Counted from the first letter of the stretch, positions 17,499 to 27,876 are shown. The stretch is 34,131 bases of DNA from Candidatus Thioglobus sp. (GCA_004212795.1 SHBR01000019.1:1-34131); one strand, 5' to 3'. Numbers and translations: made by a program. Notes: a model not told the origin generated them from the sequence alone.

Positions 17499-20400
17499 GC
17501 GATTAGACATTCAATCGGTTTTAGTGATTGGCGCAGGTCCTATTGTTATCGGGCAGGCGTGTGAGTTCGATTACTCAGGGGTCCAGGCTTGCAAGGCGCT
17601 CCGAGAAGAGGGCTACCGGGTTATCCTAGTCAACTCTAATCCAGCAACCATCATGACAGATCCAGAGTTTGCTGATGCAACTTATATAGAGCCAATTACC
17701 TGGGAGACTGTGGCTCAAATCATTGAGAAAGAGCGCCCGGACGTGCTGCTACCTACCATGGGCGGCCAGACCGGCCTTAATTGTTCGTTAGATCTTGTGC
17801 GACATGGTGTTCTCGAAAAATTTGGCGTCGAAATGATTGGCGCAACCCGAGATGCAATTGATAAAGCAGAGGATCGGGATCGTTTCCGGGTAGCGATGAA
17901 GGCAATTGGTCTTGATGTCGCGAAAGGAGATCTGGCCCATTCGATGGACGATGCGATGACGGTTCTTGAACAGATCGGTTTTCCTGCGATTATTCGACCG
18001 TCTTTCACCCTTGGGGGTAGCGGTGGGGGGATCGCCTACAACGCGGAAGAATATCAGGCAATTTGCGCTCGAGGACTTGATGCATCGCCGACTTCGGAAC
18101 TCCTGATCGAGGAAAGTATTGTCGGCTGGAAAGAGTATGAAATGGAGGTCGTTCGAGATAGTCGAGACAACTGCATTATTATTTGTTCGATCGAGAATTT
18201 TGATGCGATGGGTGTTCACACCGGCGACTCGATCACGGTGGCTCCTGCGCTAACCCTTTCAGATAAAGAATACCAGTTGATGCGAAACGCGAGCATTGCG
18301 GTGTTGCGTGAGATTGGTGTTGATACGGGCGGGTCAAATGTCCAGTTTGCGATTGATCCGGCCACTGGGCGGATGATTGTTATTGAGATGAATCCACGAG
18401 TGTCCCGATCCTCCGCATTGGCCTCAAAGGCAACGGGTTTCCCGATTGCGAAGATCGCTGCAAAGTTGGCAGTAGGTTATACGCTTGATGAGCTAGATAA
18501 CGATATTACGGGCGGCGCGACGCCCGCGTCATTTGAGCCGTCAATTGACTATGTCGTTACAAAAATCCCGCGGTTTGATTTTGAGAAATTTCCTCAGGCA
18601 GATTCAACGCTAACCACCCAAATGAAGTCAGTGGGTGAGGTTATGGCGATTGGTCGCACGTTCAAAGAATCATTCCAAAAAGCGCTTCGTAGTCTTGAGA
18701 TTGGTAGTTTTGGACTGGATCCCATTTGGGACGAGCAGGAAGATCAGGCCGGCATTCATGACATGGCCAGTTATCTTCGAGTTCCCGGGGCTCGCCGGGC
18801 GTGGTTTATTGGAGACGCTTTTCGACAAGGATTCAGCTTGGAAGAGGTCCAAAAGCTGACCGGTATCGACCCTTGGTTTCTTGCTCAAATTGAAGAACTT
18901 ATTCAAACAGAAAAGCGCATCGAAAATTTAAGCCTTGAGGACATTGATCAGGAAATGTTCCGAGCCTTTAAGCGGGATGGATTCTCGGACGTTCGGCTCG
19001 CCGCGTTACTGAACGTGGGTGAAATAGAACTCAGATCAAAACGTCATGAGTTGGGGGTGCGTCCTGTTTATAAACGCGTTGATTCGTGCGCTGGCGAATT
19101 TGAAACGCCGACGGCCTATCTTTACTCGAGTTACGAAATTGAGTGCGAGGCTTTGCCCGAACAATCGTCAAAAATTATTGTCTTGGGTGGCGGCCCAAAC
19201 CGAATTGGCCAGGGAATCGAGTTTGACTACTGCTGCGTCCATGCGTCGCTGGCTTTGCAGGCTGACTCTTACCAAACAATAATGGTTAACTGTAACCCTG
19301 AGACAGTATCCACAGACTACGATACGTCCGACCGACTTTATTTTGAACCGCTCACTCTGGAAGACGTGTTGGAGATTTGTGCTGTCGAGATGCCAACAGG
19401 GGTTATTGTGCAGTACGGTGGACAAACGCCGCTTAAACTCTCTCGAGGATTGGAAGCGGCGGGTGTTCCTATTTTGGGCACCTCTCCCGACTCAATTCAT
19501 CAAGCGGAAGATCGAGAGCACTTTCAGAACTTGATAGAGAGTCTAGGACTACTCCAGCCTCCTAACCGGACGGCGAGCACTGAACAGCAGGCGCTTGAAA
19601 GGGCTGAAGAGATCGGTTATCCGTTGGTCGTAAGACCTTCTTATGTGCTTGGCGGACGCGCTATGGAGATCGTTCACGGCAAAGAAGAGCTTGAGCGTTA
19701 CTTGCGCGATGCTTTTAGAGTATCTAACGAGTCCCCGATTTTGCTCGATCGCTTTCTTAATGATGCGGTTGAGGTTGATGTTGACGCCGTGTGCGACGGT
19801 ACCGATGTAGTGATTGGTGGCATCATGGAGCATATTGAGGAGGCTGGCGTCCATTCAGGTGATTCGGCTTGTGTGCTGCCACCATTCGCATTAAGCGACG
19901 AAACGCAGCAAGAATTAACGCGTCAGACGCGCGAGATGGCTCTGGCATTAAATGTAAACGGCCTGATGAATGTACAGTTTGCGGTTAAGGGGGAAGAGAT
20001 TTACGTCCTTGAGGTTAATCCGCGAGCTTCTCGAACGGTCCCTTTTGTGTCAAAAGCAACCACAAGACCGCTCGCAAAGATAGGCGCTCGGGTGATGGCG
20101 GGTCAGTCACTTTCACAGCAAGGTGTCCATGGAGAGATTCGTCCCTCTTATTATTCGGTTAAGGAAGCGGTATTTCCTTTTATAAAATTCCCCGGAGTGG
20201 ATCCAATTTTAGGGCCTGAAATGAAGAGCACCGGTGAAGTGATGGGAATTGGCATGACATTTGGGGAAGCGTATCGAAAGGCCCAACTTGCGGCCGGTAC
20301 ACTGATTCCGGCTAGTGGAAAGGCGTTGATCAGTGTTCGAACGCCGGATCAGGTCGCCGTGGTCGACATCGCGCGGTATCTGAGCGAGAATGGATTTGAT

Positions 20401-20715
20401 CTGGAAGCAACCGAAGGAACAGCGATGGCACTCGAACAAGCTGGACTACGGGCTTCTGTCGTTAATAAAGTTAGTGAAGGTCGCCCACACGTGGTCGACA
20501 GTATCAAGAATGGTGAGTACGATTTAATTGTGAACACAACGGCTACAAGACACAGTCGACTTGACTCAGAGACCATCAGGCAGCAGGCGCTGACCCATAA
20601 GGTCGCCTATTTCACTACGTTGGCGGGAGCACGCGCAGCTTGTGAGGCGCACCAAGCAGGCGATAATCCAAGTATCAATAGACTCCAGTCCCTTCATCAA
20701 ACGGTCGAATTATGA
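17491..20715 (+). CDS. carB: Carbamoyl-phosphate synthase large subunit
   Basis: At 1074 residues this matches E. coli CarB (1073). Two homologous halves are clear: the first starts with [20 protein letters not shown], and the second (about residue 560) with [19 protein letters not shown]. Each carries an ATP-grasp domain ([10 protein letters not shown] and SYVLGGRAM loops; [12 protein letters not shown] and [12 protein letters not shown] metal-binding segments). The last 130-140 residues form the MGS-like allosteric domain that in E. coli binds UMP and ornithine. It starts inside the end of carA, and its TGA overlaps the greA ATG, so all three are translationally linked. Confidence 0.97.
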   Translation: MPKRLDIQSVLVIGAGPIVIGQACEFDYSGVQACKALREEGYRVILVNSNPATIMTDPEFADATYIEPITWETVAQIIEKERPDVLLPTMGGQTGLNCSLDLVRHGVLEKFGVEMIGATRDAIDKAEDRDRFRVAMKAIGLDVAKGDLAHSMDDAMTVLEQIGFPAIIRPSFTLGGSGGGIAYNAEEYQAICARGLDASPTSELLIEESIVGWKEYEMEVVRDSRDNCIIICSIENFDAMGVHTGDSITVAPALTLSDKEYQLMRNASIAVLREIGVDTGGSNVQFAIDPATGRMIVIEMNPRVSRSSALASKATGFPIAKIAAKLAVGYTLDELDNDITGGATPASFEPSIDYVVTKIPRFDFEKFPQADSTLTTQMKSVGEVMAIGRTFKESFQKALRSLEIGSFGLDPIWDEQEDQAGIHDMASYLRVPGARRAWFIGDAFRQGFSLEEVQKLTGIDPWFLAQIEELIQTEKRIENLSLEDIDQEMFRAFKRDGFSDVRLAALLNVGEIELRSKRHELGVRPVYKRVDSCAGEFETPTAYLYSSYEIECEALPEQSSKIIVLGGGPNRIGQGIEFDYCCVHASLALQADSYQTIMVNCNPETVSTDYDTSDRLYFEPLTLEDVLEICAVEMPTGVIVQYGGQTPLKLSRGLEAAGVPILGTSPDSIHQAEDREHFQNLIESLGLLQPPNRTASTEQQALERAEEIGYPLVVRPSYVLGGRAMEIVHGKEELERYLRDAFRVSNESPILLDRFLNDAVEVDVDAVCDGTDVVIGGIMEHIEEAGVHSGDSACVLPPFALSDETQQELTRQTREMALALNVNGLMNVQFAVKGEEIYVLEVNPRASRTVPFVSKATTRPLAKIGARVMAGQSLSQQGVHGEIRPSYYSVKEAVFPFIKFPGVDPILGPEMKSTGEVMGIGMTFGEAYRKAQLAAGTLIPASGKALISVRTPDQVAVVDIARYLSENGFDLEATEGTAMALEQAGLRASVVNKVSEGRPHVVDSIKNGEYDLIVNTTATRHSRLDSETIRQQALTHKVAYFTTLAGARAACEAHQAGDNPSINRLQSLHQTVEL

Positions 20716-21197
20716 GAGTACTACTGACGCCTGATGGTGCTGAGCGACTCCAGGATGAATTAGCCCGACTAAAAAAGCAGGATAGACCTGCCGTTATTCA
20801 GGCTATCGCTGAAGCTCGCGCGCACGGGGATTTATCCGAGAATGCGGAATATCATGCCGCGCGAGAGCAGCAGGGTTTCATCGAAGGTCGAATAGCCGAG
20901 TTGGACTCGAAGCTATCGGTCGCAGAAGTTATTAATCCCGCACAGTTAAATGCCAACGGAAAAGTTGTTTTTGGTGCGTGGGTTGATCTCTGGGAAGAAG
21001 AGGGCGATCGAGAGGTAACCTATCGAATCGTAGGCGAATTGGAAGCTAATATTGATAACGGACTGGTCTCGCATAGCTCCCCAATTGCGAAAGCGCTTAT
21101 TGGAAAGACAGAAGGCGTTGAGATTGAGTTTCAAGCCCCGAGCGGTTTGCGTCGCTATGAGGTCTTAGCGGTTCGTTACAACGCGGGCAAGTCGTAA
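20712..21197 (+). CDS. greA: Transcription elongation factor GreA
   Basis: The 161-residue protein has the N-terminal coiled coil with the acidic tip [16 protein letters not shown] near residues 39-54 and the C-terminal FKBP-like domain ending [11 protein letters not shown]. GreA inserts its coiled coil into the RNA polymerase secondary channel and stimulates cleavage of backtracked RNA. The ATG overlaps the carB TGA (ATGA). A carA-carB-greA operon is known from Pseudomonas, which supports the arrangement. It is the last gene of the run and converges on the MFS gene 32 bases away. Confidence 0.95.
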   Translation: MRVLLTPDGAERLQDELARLKKQDRPAVIQAIAEARAHGDLSENAEYHAAREQQGFIEGRIAELDSKLSVAEVINPAQLNANGKVVFGAWVDLWEEEGDREVTYRIVGELEANIDNGLVSHSSPIAKALIGKTEGVEIEFQAPSGLRRYEVLAVRYNAGKS

Positions 21198-21229
21198 CAC
21201 ATTCAGTTTTCCTTGCTGCCGGCGACGCC

Positions 21230-22672
21230 TTAAATTTTAGCCTTTGGGGGTTTTTTCTCGACGGATTCATCCGTCGCTTCCTCTGCAACATTTTTGACAA
21301 GGGTTTCGGATTGTTCTGTTTTTTCATCAGCGTCGGCACTTTCCCCCCAACGGCCGAGCCAGAACGCGAACGGTTTTTCTTCACCTTTTTTGACTTCTAG
21401 CGTGTTCAGAATATCAGGACCCTGATCATATCCGTCATCGACCTCTGCTCGTGGATCTAGATCACCAACGGCCCTTGGCGTTTCAGCGGCAGGCACATAA
21501 GGTTCTTTTTCAACAACCGGAGCCCACTGACGAATCCTCATTCGAGACAGAATCATCAGCACCAAGAGTCCTGCGGCCAGAATAATAAACATGAACATCC
21601 CTGATGGACCAATCATTCGCATGGAATAGGAAGATGCAAGGGGTCCCAATACTGCACCGATTCCATAAACCAACACAAATCCCCCGCTGGCGGCCACGAT
21701 ATCTCCAGGCTCGAGATAATCGTTCGCATAGGCAATACTGAGCGGGTATAAAGTTGAGCTCAATCCGAAAAAGAGAGCGACGGTTGTGATGAGCGTCCAA
21801 CCCGGAAGCAGATCTCCGAGAACAAGCATGAGTGCGGGGCCAGTCAGTCCCATCGTAACTGCGAGCAGTATGAAGCGTCGATCAAAGCGATCAGAAAGTC
21901 GCCCGATCGGAATCTGAAGGAGCATGCCGCCAACAAGGCCAGCGGTCATAAAGCCGGAAATCTGTTCAATATTGAGTCCTACTTCTCGCCCATATACAGG
22001 GCCAAGCCCCCACCAGCTCGACGTAATCAGGCCGGCGACGAAACAGGCGCCGAACGCCGTCGGAGAAACGGTGTAAAGCTTGCGAATATTTAGAAAGGGC
22101 TTTTCTACCGGATCTGGATGGGTTGCGCGGGTGAGCGCTACCGGAACGAGTGAAAGGGTTAGAACGACGCCGACAAGCAAAAATAGCTCGTAACTTCCCG
22201 GGTCACCAAATTTTATCGTCTGCTGCCCAAACGCAGAAGCGATATACCCAATCATGATGTACAAGGAAAGCAAAATCCCCCGAGAATTATTTGTCGCCCT
22301 GTTATTGAGCCAGCTTTCAACGACAACAAATAAACCAGCAGCAGCAGCGCCCATTACTGCGCGCAGTCCGACCCAAGCCCATGCATTTGAGGTAATTAAT
22401 ACCAATAAAACCGAGGCCGCAGCCACGGCAGAAAAAGCTGAGAAGGCCCGAATATGGCCAATCCGATTAATCAGGGGTCCCGAGCGGAAAGTACCAATCG
22501 CAAATCCCAAAAAATAACCTGATGCGATAAAGCCAATCATTTCATTTGAGTAATTCTCGATGTCTGCGCGAAGGGCGAGTAGAGTCGAGGTCATGCTGTT
22601 CCCAAACATGAGCAGCGATACTGAGATCATCAGTGCGGAGAGTGTCCGGAGAATAGAAAGTGCGAATCTCAC
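21230..22672 (-). CDS. YcaD-like major facilitator superfamily transporter
   Basis: The 480-residue product has about 12 hydrophobic segments up to residue 385. Its motifs fit the YcaD subgroup: an FVVVESWLNNRATNNSRG segment after TM4, the central IPIGRLSDRFDRR loop and STLYPLSIAYANDYL. The substrate is unknown for this group. Unlike E. coli YcaD (about 380 residues), it carries a hydrophilic C-terminal tail of about 95 residues, rich in Glu, Asp and Lys, predicted cytoplasmic. The start is a GTG at 22672; no better ATG lies upstream. It is divergent from uup. Confidence 0.85.
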   Translation of the reverse strand: MRFALSILRTLSALMISVSLLMFGNSMTSTLLALRADIENYSNEMIGFIASGYFLGFAIGTFRSGPLINRIGHIRAFSAFSAVAAASVLLVLITSNAWAWVGLRAVMGAAAAGLFVVVESWLNNRATNNSRGILLSLYIMIGYIASAFGQQTIKFGDPGSYELFLLVGVVLTLSLVPVALTRATHPDPVEKPFLNIRKLYTVSPTAFGACFVAGLITSSWWGLGPVYGREVGLNIEQISGFMTAGLVGGMLLQIPIGRLSDRFDRRFILLAVTMGLTGPALMLVLGDLLPGWTLITTVALFFGLSSTLYPLSIAYANDYLEPGDIVAASGGFVLVYGIGAVLGPLASSYSMRMIGPSGMFMFIILAAGLLVLMILSRMRIRQWAPVVEKEPYVPAAETPRAVGDLDPRAEVDDGYDQGPDILNTLEVKKGEEKPFAFWLGRWGESADADEKTEQSETLVKNVAEEATDESVEKKPPKAKI

Positions 22673-22918
22673 AGTAGAAATCTAAAAAGCTCTTTTATGG
22701 CTCGCGGAGTCTACGCCTTTCAAGACGGCATGAGAAGCAAAAAATAAAAAAACGACAAAAATTTTCAGAAAATTTCTACTGAAGTTTTACTTGCCTCCTC
22801 ACGGGAAATGCTTTCGCTCAAATTCTCCCCAGCAGCTGGCGAACTTCGTACAGGGAGGCACTTCCTCGGTTAATATTCCATCGCCCCTAAAATACTTTAC
22901 TCGTTTAGACAAACGCTT
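22673..22918. promoter_or_regulatory. 246-base divergent gap between the MFS gene and uup
   Basis: No gene is seen. A TAAAAT at 22888-22893 is a possible -10 for uup, without a good -35. CAGTAGAAAT (22672-22681) and ATTTCTACTG (22772-22781) form a perfect 10-base inverted repeat. CGTTT and AAACG (22902-22915) form a small hairpin that ends three bases before the uup ATG and replaces a normal ribosome-binding site. Confidence 0.35.
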
Positions 22919-24832
22919 ATGTTCCTGATCAGACTCGACTCCGTAAGCCTCGCTTTTGGCGCCCGAATCATCCTGAGAGAGGCAGATTTTTCAATTGAGC
23001 CGGGAGAGCGGGTTTGCCTGATTGGCCGAAATGGTGCCGGGAAAACCTCCTTGCTCAGACTGGTTACTGGGGAGCAGGACCCGGATGATGGTGAGGTCCA
23101 GAGTATCGGAGAGATCTGTATTAGCGAACTCACACAAGTCTTACCGGAAGATGAGGGTCGCGCTGTGGGTGAATTCGTGTCGGAAGGCTTGTCGGACATT
23201 ATTACGTTGACCGATCAGTATCGGATTCAATCAGAGTCGGTCGCGGACGCCAATGGACTTAAGGCGCTCCAGGAACTGCAGACCCATATCGAGGCCCATG
23301 GTGGTTGGCATCCCCAGCAGCAGGTGCAGGCTATTTGTACCGAAATGGAGCTTGATGCTGAACAGCCGATGGCAGCGCTGTCAGGGGGTTGGCGCCGTCG
23401 CGCGGCATTGGCCCGAGCCCTTGTTGCCAAGCCCGACTTACTGTTGTTGGATGAGCCAACCAACCATCTAGATTTTGCAACGATTGCCTGGCTTGAGAAT
23501 CGTATTTCTGCATTTTCGGGAGCAGTGCTTTTTATTACACATGACCGGGCGTTTCTACAGCGTCTTGCTACTCGAATTGTAGAGATTGATCGGGGAAAGC
23601 TTAAAAGCTGGCCGGGGGATTACAAAGATTTTTTGAGGCGTAGAGAAGATGCTCTCAAAGCAGAGCGCGAAGCGAATAGTGAGTTTGATCGGAAACTGGG
23701 AGAAGAAGAGGCCTGGATTCGTCAAGGAATCAAGGCGCGTCGCACGCGTAATGAGGGGAGAGTCCGCGCGCTTGAAAGCATGCGTGAAGAACGTGCTCAG
23801 CGGGTTAATCCCGATGAACGTGCACGAGTTCATATTGAAGAAGCTGAAAATTCAGGTCGTAAGGTACTTGATATTAAAAATATTGCCTTTGGCTACGATC
23901 AACATATGCTGGTCCAGAATTTCTCGTTACGGGTTCAGCGCGGAGATCGGATTGGTCTTGTCGGCAATAATGGGGTGGGAAAGAGTACGCTTTTAAAATT
24001 GATGCTGGGAGAGATAGAGCCGAGCGCGGGCACGATCAAGCGAGGCGTGAATGTACATTTGGGCTACTTCGATCAGCACCGGCGGACACTTGATCTTGAC
24101 CAAACGGTCGCTCAAATCGTTGGCGATGGGAGAGAATATGTCACTTTAAATGGAAAGCCCCGCCATGTTGTAGGATATCTTCGAGGATTCTTGTTTACCG
24201 CTAAGCGGGCGCTAACCCCGATTAAATCGCTGTCGGGGGGTGAACGTAACAGAGTTATTCTTGCGAGACTGTTTACACAGGCTGCGAATCTACTGATTCT
24301 CGATGAGCCCACGAATGATTTAGATGTTGAAACGCTTGAAGTGCTGGAGGAGCGCCTTCAGGAATATTCCGGCACGCTGATTGTTGTAAGTCATGACCGA
24401 GCATTCTTGGATAACACAGTGTCGAGTATTTTGACGTTTGAATCAGATGGCGAGATTCATCCATATATTGGCAATTACACTGATTGGACGAGACGAGGTC
24501 GGTCACTCGCGACTGGTGAATCAGCGACCAATAAAGGATCCGTGGCGCAATCGGAAATCGAGAAGATTCGGGAAGTAGGATCAGGTCGGAAGCTTTCGTA
24601 TATACTGCAACGCGAACTCGACAGTTTGCCTCAGGTCATTGATGCCGCCGAGAAGAAGATTGAAACCCTCAGGGCGCAAACCCTTGAGCCGAATTTTTAT
24701 GAGCAGGCATACTCCAACACTCAGCCAATTCTTGATCAACTGACCGCTTTGGAAGCGGAGCTTGAGCGACACATTTCGCGCTGGACCGAGCTTGAAGACA
24801 AGGTTGAAAAAATGCGCGACCTCAGTAGTTGA
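22919..24832 (+). CDS. uup: ABC-F family ATPase Uup
   Basis: The 637-residue protein (E. coli Uup has 635) has two ABC ATPase domains in one chain and no membrane segments. Walker A loops are GRNGAGKT (36-43) and GNNGVGKST (349-357). Signatures LSGGWRRR (about 154) and LSGGERNR (about 438) precede Walker B motifs LLLLDEPTNHLD and LLILDEPTNDLD. The C-terminal 80 residues form a charged coiled coil, the DNA-binding domain that distinguishes Uup from other ABC-F proteins. Uup affects precise excision of transposons and probably acts on the ribosome. The ATG starts at the family N-terminus; there is no ribosome-binding site, only the small hairpin. Confidence 0.94.
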   Translation: MFLIRLDSVSLAFGARIILREADFSIEPGERVCLIGRNGAGKTSLLRLVTGEQDPDDGEVQSIGEICISELTQVLPEDEGRAVGEFVSEGLSDIITLTDQYRIQSESVADANGLKALQELQTHIEAHGGWHPQQQVQAICTEMELDAEQPMAALSGGWRRRAALARALVAKPDLLLLDEPTNHLDFATIAWLENRISAFSGAVLFITHDRAFLQRLATRIVEIDRGKLKSWPGDYKDFLRRREDALKAEREANSEFDRKLGEEEAWIRQGIKARRTRNEGRVRALESMREERAQRVNPDERARVHIEEAENSGRKVLDIKNIAFGYDQHMLVQNFSLRVQRGDRIGLVGNNGVGKSTLLKLMLGEIEPSAGTIKRGVNVHLGYFDQHRRTLDLDQTVAQIVGDGREYVTLNGKPRHVVGYLRGFLFTAKRALTPIKSLSGGERNRVILARLFTQAANLLILDEPTNDLDVETLEVLEERLQEYSGTLIVVSHDRAFLDNTVSSILTFESDGEIHPYIGNYTDWTRRGRSLATGESATNKGSVAQSEIEKIREVGSGRKLSYILQRELDSLPQVIDAAEKKIETLRAQTLEPNFYEQAYSNTQPILDQLTALEAELERHISRWTELEDKVEKMRDLSS

Positions 24833-24852
24833 ACGCTATATTTCCGTGTTAA

Positions 24853-25782
24853 ATGAAAAAGCCCATTAATTGGTTTTGGTCTCAACCGGTATTATTAGTC
24901 ACGCTCACGACACTTTTTTGGGCGGGCAATACAGTGGCAGGAAAGGCGGCTGTGGGAGAAGTGTCCCCCGCGTTGCTGACTTTCTCGCGGTGGGGTTTGC
25001 TGATGATCGTATTGCCGCTTTTTTATGCGCGACAAATGCGTTCGACTTGGCCAGTTTTGCGGCAAAAACGGTTATATATTCTCGCGATGGGAGCGCTAGG
25101 GCTCGCTGCATTCAATCTTTTGTTTTATGTTTCCGCGCATTATACGACCGCTGTCAACATTGGAATCCTTCAGGGCGCCATCCCGATCATCGTGCTGATT
25201 GGAGCCTTTTTTCTTCATGGCGCTCGTGTATCGGGTATTCAGATCATCGGCGTCATTATTGGGCTTATCGGCGTAGTGACGGTAGCACTTCGAGGAGTGC
25301 CTCTGCAGTTATCAGACTTCTCGCTGAACCATGGAGACCTCATGATGGCCGGTGCGTGTGTTTTATATGCAGGATATACATTGGGATTAAAAACGAGGCC
25401 CACGGTCTCCGGTATTGTTCTTTTTACCTATTTCGCTATTGCGGGCGCGTTTCTATCGGCGCCTTTTGCCATTTATGAATGGTGGAATGGATCGATTATT
25501 TGGCCAACAGCGACCGGGTGGGTCGTAATTGCCTATGTCACGATCTTTCCCTCTTTCTTGGCCCAAATATTTTTTCTTCGAAGCGTTGACTTGATTGGCC
25601 CTGGCAGAAGTGGTGTCTTTGTCAATCTTACTCCGATCTTCTCCGCGCTTTTGGCGGTCTTATTGTTAGGTGAATTGTTTCAGCTCTATCATGGGGTATC
25701 ACTCACGCTCGTGATCATTGGTCTTTGGTTAGCTCGAGACCTCTCTGTGGGGCAACTCGCTAAAAAAGGCTCGACGCCGTGA
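24853..25782 (+). CDS. EamA/DMT-family transporter 1
   Basis: The 309-residue protein has about ten membrane segments in two EamA repeats, with characteristic pieces FWAGNTVAGKAAVGEVSPALLTF near the start and a GRSGVFVNLTPIFSALLAVLLLGE stretch near the end (shown here in parts: GRSGVFVNLTPIF, LLLGE). The drug/metabolite transporter superfamily exports amino acids, sugars or other small metabolites; the substrate cannot be told. It begins 20 bases after uup without a clear ribosome-binding site. Its TGA overlaps the GTG of a second EamA gene, so the two are likely made together. Confidence 0.9.
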   Translation: MKKPINWFWSQPVLLVTLTTLFWAGNTVAGKAAVGEVSPALLTFSRWGLLMIVLPLFYARQMRSTWPVLRQKRLYILAMGALGLAAFNLLFYVSAHYTTAVNIGILQGAIPIIVLIGAFFLHGARVSGIQIIGVIIGLIGVVTVALRGVPLQLSDFSLNHGDLMMAGACVLYAGYTLGLKTRPTVSGIVLFTYFAIAGAFLSAPFAIYEWWNGSIIWPTATGWVVIAYVTIFPSFLAQIFFLRSVDLIGPGRSGVFVNLTPIFSALLAVLLLGELFQLYHGVSLTLVIIGLWLARDLSVGQLAKKGSTP

Positions 25783-26675
25783 GTGAGGGTCATAAGTCCT
25801 CAGGAAATTACGTCCGCGGTCTGTTGATGGTGGCGGGATCCGCGTTATGTCTCAGCACCTCAGGGGTAGGTCTGCGGATAATTGAAAGCGCCGACGGTTG
25901 GCAGATCTTGTTTTATCGATCATTGAGTATGGTCGCACTTCTGGCGTGTGTTCTCGTTGTGCGGGAAAACCGGAATATTTTCGGGCGGGTAAAAAATCTT
26001 GGTTTCGAGGATGCCCTTCTTGCCATCGTACTGGGAACGGGTTTTGTGGCGTACGTATTTGCATTGCTCAACACGACGGTTGCAAATGCGCTTTTTGTAT
26101 TTAGTGCGGCCCCTTTTTTTGCGGCAACGCTCGGATGGGTGGTGCTGCGTGAGCGAGTGCCACTGCGGACCTGGATCGCGATACTGGTGGCAATGTCCGG
26201 ACTTGGCGTAATGGTCGGGGCAGGACTTATGGGTGGTCGGGCATTCGGAAACTTAATTGCCTTATGGCTGCCGGTCTCTTACGCGATCTCGGTCGTCTTG
26301 GTTCGTCGCTCGAAACAGCCAGACATGCTGCTTGCACTGTTGCTTGCGGCAATTATTGCCACCTTGATCACACTCGTTTTTATTGATGATTTCTCAATCA
26401 GCCGACGCGACCTGGGCGCTTCAATATATCTCGGTGTTTTTCAGGTTGGCGTGGGATTTATACTGTTAATGCTGGGCGCAAGATTTGTCCCGGCAGCTCA
26501 GGTGGGGTTACTAGCGCTCATCGAGCCTGTGCTGGGACCCATCTGGGCGTGGCTGACTGTTACTGAAATACCCTCGAACGCCACTTTACTTGGCGGTTTT
26601 ATTATTCTGACAGCAGTTGGGATAGATGCCGCGATTGCGGCTTATCGGGCAAAAAAGCCCAGCCTCCGCGATTGA
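25779..26675 (+). CDS. EamA/DMT-family transporter 2
   Basis: This 298-residue protein also has about ten membrane segments in two EamA repeats, with CLSTSGVGLRIIESADGWQ near the N-terminus and LLALIEPVLGPIWAWL in the second repeat. It starts with a GTG overlapping the stop of the first transporter (GTGA). The two proteins are only distantly similar, so this is a paired arrangement rather than a recent duplication. A heteromeric or functionally linked exporter is possible; EamA proteins usually work as single chains or homodimers. Substrate unknown. It converges on the serine hydrolase gene with only four bases between stops. Confidence 0.9.
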   Translation: MSEGHKSSGNYVRGLLMVAGSALCLSTSGVGLRIIESADGWQILFYRSLSMVALLACVLVVRENRNIFGRVKNLGFEDALLAIVLGTGFVAYVFALLNTTVANALFVFSAAPFFAATLGWVVLRERVPLRTWIAILVAMSGLGVMVGAGLMGGRAFGNLIALWLPVSYAISVVLVRRSKQPDMLLALLLAAIIATLITLVFIDDFSISRRDLGASIYLGVFQVGVGFILLMLGARFVPAAQVGLLALIEPVLGPIWAWLTVTEIPSNATLLGGFIILTAVGIDAAIAAYRAKKPSLRD

Positions 26676-26679
26676 TCAC

Positions 26680-27876
26680 TTAAGAGATCGCTTGATACGC
26701 TGCCGCCATCATGTCGGTGCGCATGCTGCTAAGCGTCCCCAGATGTTGGGTCATTACAACGCCAGTAAAACGCTCATTCCGGTCGGCCCAGAAAAAAGTT
26801 GATGCCGCGCCGCCCCATCCTCCTTCGCCGAGGCCTGTGAGTGAAATGGCCTGCCCCAGGTCAATCATGACTCGGCCGAATAGGTTAAATCCATAACCGG
26901 GCGCTGGAAACGGGCCAAGCCAATAAGGTAGCTGTCCGGCGGGTAACCGATTGGCCCACATAAGATCCATCATTTTTCTTGAGACGAGTGGAACACCCAT
27001 TGCCGAATGACCAGTCAGACAGAACTGGGCAAATTGCATATAGTCTTTGGTGGTCGAGAAAAGCCCGTGACCGCCACGAGCAAAAGTTTCAGGTCGATCC
27101 CAGGGGTATTGATTAGCGACGTCAATTTTTCTTAATTCGGAGGTCGCTTCTGGCGCATTAAGAATTTCATCGAGCGACCGACCATACATGGGTAGTAGGC
27201 GGTGACGTTCCGATTGGGAAATAAAGTATTGTGTGTCAGGCATATCAAGCGTGTCGAAAATCTCATGCTGTAACAGCGCGCCGAGGGGTTTTCCGGAAAC
27301 AACTTCGAGAACTCGTGCAAGAATATCGGTAGCGATGCTGTAGTGCCAACGTTCGTTAGGCTGATTCGCGAGGGGCAGTTGGGCAGCCCGGTTCACAAAA
27401 TCTTCAAGAGAGCATTCGCCATCGCTCATTAGCCCATCCTGTCGATATAACGAAGAGACCGGGCATTCAGGGAAAAAGTTGTAGGTAAAACCAGCTCGAT
27501 GGGTAAAAAGCTGTTCGATGATGATTGGATGGGCCTGTTCTGTAGTGTGATCAAGACGCAGGACTTCCAGTTTGCGAAATTCGGGGAGAATATCGGCCAG
27601 GGCGGTCGAAAGCTGGAGTTCACCGCGTTCGATCAGAATGACACCCATCAACGCAACGATCGGCTTTGTCATCGAATAAATGCGATAGATCGGGTTCTGC
27701 GGATACTGCCAGTCGAGATCGGGTCGGGTCACGCTGCCTTCATCAAAAAGATCGCCATCTTTTTTTATTTGCCATTCAATACTGGCAAACTGATTGGTAT
27801 CAATGTTGCGTTGCGCGATCGTTTTTAGCAACTGTAACTTTGAGTTGGCTTGGAGAGCGAGCATCTTAGCGTTCAT
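26680..27876 (-). CDS. Beta-lactamase-fold serine hydrolase (class C-related)
   Basis: The 398-residue protein has the S-x-x-K motif of the serine beta-lactamase/penicillin-binding fold at Ser68-Met-Thr-Lys71 (YSMTKPIVALMG). A Tyr-Ser pair at 179-180 (RWHYSIATDIL) occupies the place of the second motif. There is no signal peptide, which argues for a cytoplasmic esterase (family VIII type) rather than a periplasmic beta-lactamase or D,D-peptidase. Antibiotic hydrolysis should not be assumed. The ATG overlaps the TGA of the upstream thioesterase gene, so translation is probably coupled. Confidence 0.87.
   Translation of the reverse strand: MNAKMLALQANSKLQLLKTIAQRNIDTNQFASIEWQIKKDGDLFDEGSVTRPDLDWQYPQNPIYRIYSMTKPIVALMGVILIERGELQLSTALADILPEFRKLEVLRLDHTTEQAHPIIIEQLFTHRAGFTYNFFPECPVSSLYRQDGLMSDGECSLEDFVNRAAQLPLANQPNERWHYSIATDILARVLEVVSGKPLGALLQHEIFDTLDMPDTQYFISQSERHRLLPMYGRSLDEILNAPEATSELRKIDVANQYPWDRPETFARGGHGLFSTTKDYMQFAQFCLTGHSAMGVPLVSRKMMDLMWANRLPAGQLPYWLGPFPAPGYGFNLFGRVMIDLGQAISLTGLGEGGWGGAASTFFWADRNERFTGVVMTQHLGTLSSMRTDMMAAAYQAIS

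Noticed and set aside
24870-25478. A 202-residue plus-strand frame inside the first EamA gene
   Set aside because: The overlapping frame encodes a well-formed EamA membrane protein; this one has no membrane pattern or family.
26680-27876. Possible antibiotic-resistance beta-lactamase
   Set aside because: The S-x-x-K fold is present, but there is no signal peptide and the second motif is not canonical; an esterase-type hydrolase is more likely.
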